Below, in pieces: positions 55,612-64,000 of a stretch of DNA of 64,000 bases. Source of the DNA: Tillandsia leiboldiana (Eukaryota > Streptophyta > Magnoliopsida > Poales > Bromeliaceae). A model generated the notes under the pieces. That model was given only the letters and a program-made list of their open reading frames with translations, was not told the DNA's origin and did not search any database. Each line of letters starts with the position of its first letter. The first letter of the stretch is position 1. Location: assembly GCA_029204045.2 (NCBI GenBank), contig CM055067.1, positions 31,224,041-31,288,040 on the forward strand, in the 5' to 3' direction. The translations under genes and the position numbers were made by a program.

Positions 55612-56456
55612 CACGCGGCCTCCAACGGCGAGTCCAAAAATCCAAGATCGGCTCAAAACTCCTTTTTCCTTCATCTTCTTCTTCTTCCTTTTTCCTCTCT
55701 TTTCTTTTCCTTTCTTTCTTTCTTCCTTTTTCTTTCTCTGTTGCTACAGGGAGGGTTGGGGCCCTTTATATAAAGCATAAAGCTTTAATTAATTAATTAA
55801 CTAATTAATTAATTCCAACAATCCAACTCCAACTCACTTTTTGCCCTCGGGCTCTCCGCCGCTGCCCGGAACTTCCCGAACTCCGCTGTAAATCGAAAAT
55901 ACACGCGCTCACAGCTTTTTCTCTTCCAAAAAGCTCATCCGTTGAGTCGGGGTGCTCAAATCAAATACCGGCTCCAAAACTGCCTGTTCCGACTCACTTT
56001 TTGCCTCCGGGTCCTCCGCGTCAGTCCGGAACCTCCCGAACCTCGCTGTAAATCAAAAGTACACGTGTCCACAGCTTTTTCTCCTCAAAAAGCTTATCCG
56101 TTGAGTCGGGGTGCTCAAATCAATTACCGGCTCCAAAATTGCCAGTTCCGACTCACTTTTTGCCTCCGGGTCCTTCGCGTCAGTTCGGAACCTCCCGAAC
56201 CTCGCTGTAAATCAAAAGTACACCTGTTCCAAGTGTTCCCGAATTTCCGGCACTCCACGGTGAAGTCGGAAATTCCCAATCTCATCCTCAATCGGCCTAC
56301 AAAGCCCGGAAAAACCCCGAATCGAGCTGGAGCTTCCGCGTTGATCCGAATCAACCCGGCATCCACTGTAAACTCAAATGCAACATGCCCAAGGCAATTC
56401 TCTGCTCCAAGCCATCTGTGTGGTCGGCGCGCTATCCAAGGTCCCGGTACTCTACA
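55612..56456 (-). mobile_element. B element, 5' LTR part 3 (U3 end)
   Basis: Matches 33385-34228 almost base for base. Its end at 56456 is followed by TSD CGGGA. Confidence 0.95.
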
Positions 56457-56461
56457 CGGGA

Positions 56462-57333
56462 CCTACCCGACTATGCCGCGCCGCCCCAACCGCTCCGTTA
56501 GAAAACCCCGTGCGCTCCACGAAGCCCACGATGCACCGCCGCACCACCCACCATCTCCTCCCTCAATCTCCCTCTCGCTCGGGGGTGAAGAAGAAGGAAA
56601 AGAAAAGGAGGAGAAATGGCGCTCGGGGGAGAAAGGAAGAAGAAGAAGAAAAAGAGAAAAGGGGGGTTGGTCCACGGACCCGGTCCACGGGTCCGGTCCA
56701 CGGCGGCTACCAATGGGGAGCCCCCAACACCGGTCCCAAAGCCGGGGCGCGTGCACCGGGTCCACGCACGCGCCCCGGGCGCCACGTGGCGCAGCACCCA
56801 AAGCGCGCCGCGCGGGCGCGCAGGCCGCGCGCCACACGGGCGCGTGACACCGCGCCCGTGCAGGCGCGGACCCCCGGGCGCCACACCGCGGCGCGTGTCC
56901 CGCACGCCCGCGCGGGGAGCCACGGGGGGCCGCCACGTGGCGGCCCCTGCGGTGACCCGCGCAGGCGCGCAATTCCCAACGCGCGCCAGCTGGCGCGCAC
57001 TGGGCAGCGCGCCGCCGCCCACCTCGGTTTCTGTGCCGCGCCTCGCCTCGGGAAATGTGCCGCGATGCCTCGAAAAACACGCAACTCAACCGGGCTCCCA
57101 AACAAACAAGTAAATAGCCCATTCTCAACGATTTCGCGCGTTGAATCCAAAAACGATGTCCATTTCTCCAAATTATCATCCGAAATTTTGCCGAATGCCC
57201 CCGGATAGCCCACTTGATCCGATTTTCGCGCCGGGTCCAAATCTGAAGTCCGATTTGCCAAATTCTAACTCTAAAAATTCCCGAAGGCGACCGGAGAGGT
57301 GATCTTTTATCCAAACTTCGCCCTGAGTCCAAA
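56462..57333 (-). mobile_element. Family-C LTR fragment 3
   Basis: Continues the outer host after the B insertion. It holds the CT-rich tract and the G-box palindrome (56926-56947). It ends with CCAAA at the Cassandra junction. Confidence 0.9.
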
Positions 57334-57909
57334 TGTAACACCCCCGGAATTTGGATTAGTCCTCTATATAAATGATATAATAGGACTAAATCTCTAACCC
57401 GGCTATAGCATTTTGGATGGTAGCAAGATCCAAGAGGAACATGAGAGTTAAGCGTGCTAGAGCTAGAGTAGTTCTAGGATGGGTGACCCCCTGGGAAGTG
57501 GGGCGTCACAGTTGGTATCAGAGCCATTCACCAGCCGGAAATGTGAGATGAGTCTCGGCTGAGCCAGGGTTATTTAGAGGGTAGAGAGAGGCTCCCCGGC
57601 TAATGACCGTTGTGAGTGGAGTGCAGCTCCTCACAAGGTCGGCTAAGGCTAGCGAGACGAGTCTCACATCGCCTGGTGCTTGTGAGTGTGCTTGAGCCTG
57701 ACGTGGACGTCAGGGCTTAAGGGGGGAAGAATGTAACACCCCCGGAATTTGGATTAGTCCTCTATATAAATGATATATAGGACTAAATCTCTAACCCGGC
57801 TATAGCATTTTGGATGGTAGCAAGAATCCAAGAGGAACATGAGAGTTAAGCGTGCTAGAGCTAGAGTAGTTCTAGGATGGGTGACCCCTTGGGAAGTGGG
57901 GCGTCACCA
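57334..57909 (+). mobile_element. Cassandra-type TRIM with 5S rRNA-derived LTRs
   Basis: About 576 bp. LTR1 57334-57510 and LTR2 57732-about 57909 both start TGTAACACCCCCGG. The internal part is about 220 bp, with PBS TGGTATCAGAGCC (57513-57525) and a PPT (AAGGGGGGAAGAA, ending 57731). Each LTR contains a block like plant 5S rRNA: AGTTAAGCGTGCT (box A) and GGATGGGTGACC..CTGGGAAGT (box C). This is the known signature of Cassandra elements, which carry an RNA polymerase III promoter and code for no protein. TSD is CCAAA/CCAAT. The LTRs differ by a few small indels and substitutions. Confidence 0.92.
57432..57500 (+). promoter_or_regulatory. 5S rRNA-like internal promoter in Cassandra LTR1
   Basis: Box A-like AGTTAAGCGTGCT at 57446-57458 and box C-like GGATGGGTGACC from 57478. 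The copy in LTR2 is at about 57830-57897. It is not a 5S gene: the first half of the rRNA is missing. Confidence 0.85.
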
Positions 57910-57914
57910 CCAAT

Positions 57915-58162
57915 TTGACATCCGCGTCGCGCGAAATCACCTCTAAACACTCGACGGGTCCTCGAATTTTCCACGGGATCTCCTGATAAGCCCAAAGTCC
58001 AACACTTGTGTCCAAATTGCGCGCGAACACGCCGACACACCACGCAGGCACCAGTGATGCAACTAAATCCCAAATTGCATCACAAATCCATTTCTTGGGC
58101 CCGACACGCGCACAAACCGCTCCCAAAGGCCACTAAACCGACAGTAATCTCTTAAGTGGGGT
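57915..58162 (-). mobile_element. Family-C LTR fragment 4
   Basis: Reverse complement of the first part of a C LTR, closest to the 8101 subtype (compare 8160-8375). Ends just before TTCGG (58163-58167). Confidence 0.85.
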
Positions 58163-59789
58163 TTCGGTGTAGTGAACCGGAAATTGGTATATAATAAATG
58201 TAAATAAATAGTATGAAATGCTATTTTATTGAGTTTATTGAGGTAAAGGATGACCCGGAAGGGAATTGGGGACCAAACCAGGATTAAGATAAGAGATCCA
58301 GAATCTTATATGAGGAAGTGGGCCCAGACTGCAAGTGGAAATTCACAGTCTCGGAAAATTCTGAGAAAATTACAGGAGCTCCGTAAATATGTTTTAAGGC
58401 CACAGTAAAAGTTCGCCGTTAATCGGACACCCGGATAGAGAGAACGGGCTCCGCCAGTGAACTCGAATATAGTGGGACCTTTGGTAACCCAAAGAGGGTC
58501 CAAACTGAAAAGTGAAAGTGCCATGAGGTAAATTAAGTTAAACTGTGGCTGTCCGTCAAATTTGAGCGAAAACGGGCGAGAAACGGCAAGAACGGACGAA
58601 AACGGGCGAAACTGGCTGGGGCCCAAGTTTCGGGCGCCCGAAAGTGGGAACCGGGCGCCCGGAAAAATACTGTAGCAAGCCGGGTTCTTTCCACTTGTAG
58701 CGAACCCGGTTCGGCTCCGGGCGGACCGGTTACTGTAGCAGCCCGGACCGGATTGAGGTTGCGCCGAAATTTACTGTAGCAGCACCCGAATCCCGAGTTG
58801 GCACGGATCCCGAGGGCGTTGGCATGGATCCCGAGGCGTTGACACGGATCCCGAGGCATTGGCACGAATCCCGAGGCAGCGGGCACGGATCCCGAGGCAT
58901 GGGCGCGCGGCCCGAGGCGTGCGTGGTCCGCTGGGGAGCGCCACGTGTCGCTTCGCCATTGGCCGTTCCGGCCGAGGGCTGCAGGCGTGCGCGGGAAAGC
59001 GCACGGGCACTGTAGCGGTCAGCGGGGACAGGCCACGTGTCGCCTCCCTATTGGTCGCTCTGATCGTGGGAGCGTGGGCGTGCGCGGGGAAGGCGCGACG
59101 CGCTGGCGCGTGTCAGCGGGGACGGCCACGTGTCGGCCTCCCGTTCGTCGGTCAGCGTCGACGCGACGCGCTAACGCGACGCGACGCTGCGGCGGGCGTC
59201 AGAACAGGCGGTAGTGCGGTCCACGTGCCGGCCAACCATTGGCCGCCACTTTCGTTGGTCGCGATGCACGGTCTAGGGACACGTGTCATTCCACGATTGG
59301 CCGAGCATGGTGACGTGGCGCTGAGGGTGGGCGCGGCGTGGACTCGTGGACCGCGGCGGGGGCTTTTACTGTAGCCCGCCCGAAAGATTTCGAGCGGCCC
59401 AAAAGGTGCCGCCCAAAAGGTGCGCCCGAAAGTTCGGGAAACGGCTATAAAGGCCCGAAACGACTCCTTTTCCCTCCTTTTTTTCCCTTTCTGGCTTCAC
59501 CCGAGCGCGCGGGGAGGGGAGGAGGGCGATTTTCGCTGGGGTTTTCGAGGGCGCACGAGCGCACCGTGGACTCCGTGGAGCGCGCAAGGTGCTCCAAAGA
59601 GGCTAATGGACGCGATGGACGACACGGCATTGTCGAGGTAGGGCCCCGTATGTCGTTTGTGCGGTATTTTTGGCACAGTTTTAAGGTTTCCTTTTGGATT
59701 TTGGATTTGACTCCCATGCCTACATGCATGTTAGGGACCAAGTTTTACTGTGCCGTTTTACTGCTCGAGTTTTTCGGGCGTTTGGGGGC

Positions 59790-60415
59790 GTGCCTCGTTT
59801 TGCGTGCAAACTCGCAAAGGACATGCACCGTTTTGCGTGCGGACTCGACGAACGCGCACTATTTTGGGTGCAAACTCGAAAGACGCACACCGTTTTAACG
59901 TCCAAAGTTGGAACAAAATGTGCACCGTTTTGCGTGCAGTCTCGAGGTACGTGCACCGTTTCGCGTGCAGTTCGCGTTGTCGCGCACCGTTTTGCGTGCA
60001 GGTTCTAACAATGCCTCTCGTTTTGCATACAGGACTGGATGAATGTGCACCGTTTTGCGTGCAACCCTACAGTCAGATGTGCACCGTTTTGCATGCAGTT
60101 TCGAGGTACGTGCACCGTTTCGCGTGCAGTTCGCGTTGTCGCGCACCGTTTTACGTGCAGGTTCTAACAATGCATCTCGTTTTGCGTACAGGACTGGATG
60201 AAGGTGCATCGTTTTACGTGCAACCCTACAGTGGAGCGCACACCATTTTGCGTGCCAATACGGGTACGTGCTCCGTTTTGCGTGCAGGTTGTGTTGTCGC
60301 GCACCGTTTTGCGTGCCGTCACTAATAGTATGCACTGTTTTGCGTGCAGGGTTAGAAAAGACATGCCCCGTTTACGTGCAACCTTAAGAGAAGCATGCTC
60401 CGTTTTGCGTGCAAG
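59790..60415 (+). repeat. CCGTTTTGCGTGC minisatellite in D LTR
   Basis: Irregular repeats of GTGCACCGTTTTGCGTGCA with spacers of varying length and some near-identical higher-order blocks (for example 59925-60055 and 60095-60220). Confidence 0.85.
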
Positions 60416-61486
60416 CTCGAGGTACAAAGTGGAGCCGCGTGGAGGCCAAATTGCAAGTGTCTACAAGCAATTGGAAGAATAGTGATAAAGTGTGGAGATA
60501 TGAAGGGAAATCGGGGACTACAAGGTGGGGAATTCTGCCGAAATTGGGTGATCTCTCCCCTTGCTCCTTTGCTTTTCGATTCGAAGCATGATAGTAGCCT
60601 GCTAGAGGCGTTAGGTAATTATGATTATGATTGCCTGTGTAAATGGATACAGATGGAAAGTGCAACTGTTTGCCAGTGATAGAGGATTAAATGGGCATGT
60701 GTAAAAGGACACAGATGAAAGTGCAACTGCTGGTTGCCAAAGATATATGATAAAGATGCATGCTTAGAGGTAGATACTATTTTATAAATGAGATGAAAAT
60801 AATTGCATGCATGAAAGTAATTAGCCATTGATGATTGTGATCATGTTAGGGTATAACCCTAGGAATCATGTGACATAAGGAAAGTGAACATGTTGGTAGT
60901 AAGACTAGGAGAAAACCTAGTTTCAGGGTTCACTGAGTGACATCAAAACTTAGGAGACTATCCTAGGGTTGGACGAGTGGCATTGTCTTAGGTAATACCT
61001 AAGGACACTGGATAGAGTGATCAACATAGAGTCAAGGACTCTAGGATGATATGACATCGAACTTAGGTAAAGAGAACCTAAGGTGAAATAGAGGAGTTTA
61101 AACTCACAGATAAGAAATTAGAGTCAGTGCAACTCTAAGTTAAAGTGGAACAGAAAAATAGAGTTGATTTAACTCTAGGACTCAGTGAGGAATCAGGAAA
61201 GGGACAGGATCCCAAAGTTAAAGAATCAACAAATATACCCTAGAGAGTCATAGGGTGTCTGGGCAGATGGACAGTAACTTCACCTCAATTGGAAGTTAAA
61301 TAAAATGAAAGAGAAATGTTTAAAGAGTCCAGGAGACCCTCTAGTTACCCGTGAGGCAAGACCTAGGGTAAGGGATGAGAAACTTGGTTAATAAGCAAGA
61401 CAAGCAAATCGCTCAAGATAGAGCTAAAACTTGTTAATAAGCAAGACAAGCAAATTGCTTAAGATAAAGAAAATGTAAATGCACCT

Positions 61487-61695
61487 TCGAATTGGAGACT
61501 CGTCAAGCGGAGCAGGACTCCCTGGGCAGTGACCATCGGACGAGGTACTTTCGAAAGGTTTCAAGTTAAAAGCAAGCAAATAGTGGCTAAGAGCATAAGA
61601 GAATGTAAATGGCGCCTTCGAATTTGAGACTCGTCAAGTGGAGCAGGACTCCCTGGGCAGTGACCCGTCGGACGAGGTACTTTCGAAAGGCTTAA
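61487..61695 (+). repeat. Tandem duplication of about 130 bp in D LTR
   Basis: The segment with CTTCGAATT.GAGACTCGTC and GACGAGGTACTTTCGAAAGG occurs twice (starting near 61489 and 61617). The minus-strand copy has it once (about 13995-14085). Confidence 0.85.
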
Positions 61696-62946
61696 AATGA
61701 AAGCAAAGAGCTAAATGCCCAAAGGAAAGAGTGATAGTAATTGCCAGTGGCAATGTGAGCTGAAGGCTCGAGTGAGAGAAAAGAAAGCAAGTGCTTAAAA
61801 GTAAGATAAAGACAAATGCATAAAGTGCAGAAAAGGCTGAGTGCCCAAAGGAACGGAAATGAAAGATAAGAAAAGATAATAAAACGGCGTCCTTCGAAGG
61901 TTGAAATGTGGTTCTGTGGGACGAAAAGGGCTTGCCCTCTCCCGGGCGCACCTGGATCGGACGTAAAGGGCAGCCCCCTCTCCGATAGCTGGTGGCCCGA
62001 AGAACACATTTACTTCGTAGGAACGGGTAACACTCGCGGGTGTTTCGGCAACCTTGGAACCTTATCTGATGGTAGCAGGAGACTACCGGGCTCGGGCCCG
62101 TTGGATAGAGTTTTCTGAGGGTTAACTTGAACTAAAGCCCAGAACTTAAAGAATAAAGAGAAATTAGAGTGGCCAAGGTGGCCGGGTTAGTTTAACCCTG
62201 GTACAGCGGCATAGCGGCCGGTTGGTGCTTAGTAGCCTAGTATGACTAGACAGAGTAGTGCTGGGTCGATGAGTACACACAGATAGTGTAGTGATCATGT
62301 ATATTGCATAGCCGCATTTTGATATTGAGATTTTTAGTTTCCTAGCACTATTATTATGCTTTCATCGGACCAAGTGGTGTAGGACACTTTTTTCTCGGTG
62401 GTTTGAACCCCTGGAAACTCTGTCAGGAGTTCTCACACACCCCTTGGGTGCCCCCCCACAGGTTCAGGTATGGATGCAGCGATCGCGACGGTTCAGAGGC
62501 AGACGGCGAGGTATACGTCAGGTGCAAGGGCCCAGCAGCATAGAGACCTAGAGGGTCTAGCAGAGGTATCCCATTTTGTATATTTCTTGAGTGAACCTTT
62601 TATGGTGAGGAAATGATGTAAAAGAATTGTAATAACTTATTGCAAGTCGAGAGATGTAAAATGTAATAAAGTTTATTATGGTTTCATCTTATCATGCTTT
62701 CATATCGGCTTTAACTATTCGTTATTGAATGAAGTTTAAATTAGTAGTGATCTTACTGATATTATTCTCATCATAAGCATTGTTTTGATTCGAGATGGAT
62801 GTTACCATTCCTTTCGGGTAGCGTGAGGTCGTGCCCGATTGGCGGTCTGTCGGCGTGCCGAACCGTACAAATTGTCAGTCCCGGTCGTGACATTCGGGTC
62901 CTCAATCCATCCCTCCCCCACTAAAAGAAAGTTTCGTCCCTCGAAA

Positions 62947-63140
62947 CTAGATCAACCCATCAGAGTCACAAATACGCGGGAGGTTCCATCCATACGCCTC
63001 CAGCTCCCTAAACAACCAACTCACTCCCCGTTGTACTCCGCAACAACAACAACAACAAGTACGGTATGGCCCGATGTGCAATTCTTTCATCTCTCGAGCC
63101 AGAAATTGCAACGGGCGTCCCTCGTACTCCAACAATCACA
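62947..63140 (-). pseudogene. pol: Remnant of pol chromodomain-like tail
   Basis: The minus strand reads LEYEGRPLQFLAREMKELHIG, then a triplet-repeat disruption (GTT repeats in sense), matching the remnant at 27855-28010. It is as broken as that copy, so the loss predates the split of the two elements. Confidence 0.7.
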
Positions 63141-63649
63141 GATCTCAAAGGGGTGTAAATCCGGGCGAGGAAAAAACACTCACTACTGAGCTGAGACGTG
63201 AAATACCAAGGGGCTCCAGTAAAAGGCTGGGGGAAACGGAAAAACCATAGTGCAACACCGCCAAACCACATCATGGTGCCACCTAAACAAGGCGACCCGA
63301 AGCATACCACACAGTCATCAATAAGGAAAGGAATCCAATAAGCTGGGGTCTTCACTCGGTTACTTCCGATCCAAACCACCCCGAGTGGACTACTCAACTG
63401 CAGGCTACCCTCAAAAGGGATCCTCAAGAGACACAATCTCATGCCACAGTTGGTCACTCAACATGCTATCATAACCCCAACGGACCCACGGGTCGAAGTC
63501 GATCCCTCAACTAATAAAGAACACCCTGACGTGGACCAAACCGTCGGTGAACGGGACTGAAAACTGGCTCGCAAGGCGATCATATAAGCTGATGCCCAAC
63601 TCGCGGTCAAAAGTCCGAAACATCCAAAAACTCTCACCGTTGTGTACCT

Positions 63650-64000
63650 ACAACGTGACCTCACTGTTCAACTCACTACTGCCGTGCACCAACGGCGTGG
63701 CATCACCACCGTGTATCAACGGTGTGGCATCACCACCGTGTATCAACGGTTGGCATCACCACCGTGTATCAACTGTGGCATCCCACCACCGTGTTCAACT
63801 GTGTGGCATCACCACCAAGTGTATCAACGGTGTGGCATCACCACCGGGTATCAACGGTGTGGCAACACCACGTGTATCACGGTGTGCATCACACACCACC
63901 GTGTATCAATGTGTGGCATCACGCAACGTGTATCAACGGTGTGGCATCACCCCAGTGTATCAACGGTGGTTGGCATCACCAAGCATCAAGGTCTCAGATC
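63650..64000 (-). repeat. 27-bp minisatellite with many small indels
   Basis: Copies of CCACCGTGTATCAACGGTG-type units. Regular until about 63740, then full of one- to three-base gains and losses up to the window edge. Confidence 0.85.

Larger units (their letters stand above)
19192..56456 (-). mobile_element. Family-B non-autonomous element, split by nested insertions
   Basis: Flanked by CGGGA at 19187-19191 and 56457-56461. 3' LTR in sense: 19192-20912 plus 31654-34228 (about 4.3 kb). Internal region: 34229-36439. 5' LTR in sense: 36440-37119, 46304-48622 and 55612-56456, with about 0.44 kb lost at the 48622/55612 break. In sense the LTR starts TGTAGAGTACCGGGACC and ends GGGGCGTGACA. The unoccupied site is TCCCG at 22037-22041 in the intact C LTR. 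In the first 670 bases the two LTRs differ at only a handful of sites, so insertion was fairly recent. Confidence 0.9.
58168..62892 (+). mobile_element. Family-D solo LTR, plus strand
   Basis: 4725 bp, TGTAGTGAACCGG to GTCGTGACA, with TSD TTCGG at 58163-58167 and 62893-62897. Layout: about 21-bp repeat (58795-58915), G-box cluster (58935-59285), TATA (59445-59453), array (59790-60415), inverted repeat (60446-60474), duplication of about 130 bp (61487-61695). Compared with 12780-17535 it has fewer 47-bp copies but one more copy of that duplicated segment. Confidence 0.95.
12127..64000 (-). mobile_element. Outer host: minus-strand family-C element carrying all nested insertions
   Basis: Its 3' LTR (in sense) is cut into 12127-12779, 17541-19191, 56462-57333, 57915-58162 and 62898-62909, together about 3.4 kb. 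These pieces join in order with the complete C LTRs (3562 and 3564 bp). The U5 end, about 95 bp, is missing at the left. The sense start of the LTR is at 62909 and reads TGGATTGAGGACCCGAA; its PPT (sense TTTTAGTGGGGGAGGGA) and internal region follow to the window edge. Junctions: CAAGG flanks the first D solo LTR, CGGGA the B element, CCAAA/CCAAT the Cassandra element, TTCGG the second D solo LTR. Confidence 0.85.
62910..64000 (-). mobile_element. Internal region of the outer family-C element (3' end in sense)
   Basis: In sense from right to left: 27-bp minisatellite (63650-64000), a stretch matching 27360-27850, the chromodomain remnant, the TTTCGAGGGACGAAACTTTC motif and the PPT (62910-62926). 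It continues beyond the window. Confidence 0.9.

Noticed and set aside
57432..57897. 5S rRNA gene
   Set aside because: Only the promoter-bearing second half is present, and it is repeated in two LTRs of a TRIM with PBS and PPT; it fits Cassandra, not an rRNA gene.

Overview
The window looks like intergenic heterochromatin from a plant with a large genome. Almost every base belongs to LTR retrotransposons of the Ty3/gypsy chromovirus type, Tekay/Del-like by their C-terminal chromodomain-like tail, very long GC-rich LTRs and initiator-Met tRNA primer-binding sites. One Cassandra-type TRIM is also present. I see no host protein gene, tRNA gene or functional rRNA gene. The species cannot be named from the sequence. 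The only long coding region is the pol of the left-most element (1-2516), broken by two single-base frameshifts. Other coding traces are short decayed gag or pol pieces inside non-autonomous elements.

Left block (1-12003): pol of element A; its LTR (2554-5583); a 2.5-kb gag-only internal region that follows that LTR directly (5584-8100); then an LTR of a different type (8101-12003). The last 93 bases of these two LTRs are nearly the same, while the rest is unrelated, so the block is a chimera.

Right block (12127-64000) is one nested stack, read from boundaries and 5-bp target-site duplications (TSDs). The outer host is a minus-strand family-C element. Its internal region lies at 62910-64000 and its LTR is scattered over 12127-12779, 17541-19191, 56462-57333, 57915-58162 and 62898-62909. 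Four insertions went into that LTR: a family-D solo LTR (12780-17535, TSD CAAGG), a family-B element (19192-56456, TSD CGGGA), a Cassandra TRIM (57334-57909) and a second D solo LTR (58168-62892, TSD TTCGG). The B element in turn holds a complete family-C element (20913-31648, TSD CCGAG), a complete family-B2 element (37120-46298, TSD CTACG) and an unidentified LTR-element fragment (48623-55611) that carries a B solo LTR (49143-54188, TSD TCGGG). Several insertions have their unoccupied site preserved elsewhere in the window.

The C, B and B2 elements are non-autonomous: PBS, polypurine tract (PPT) and LTRs are kept, but the protein-coding middle is decayed or replaced by minisatellites with 20-, 27-, 29- and 30-bp units. 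They would depend on proteins from a relative such as element A. What they share is structure rather than protein: a U5 module of about 94 nt with three hairpins just upstream of the PBS, a repeated GGGA.CCGT/ACGG.TCCC hairpin with compensatory changes, and a CCAATTGC-N12-GCAATTGG inverted repeat. These are the best candidates for a shared, poorly described cis-acting system used by different LTR families.
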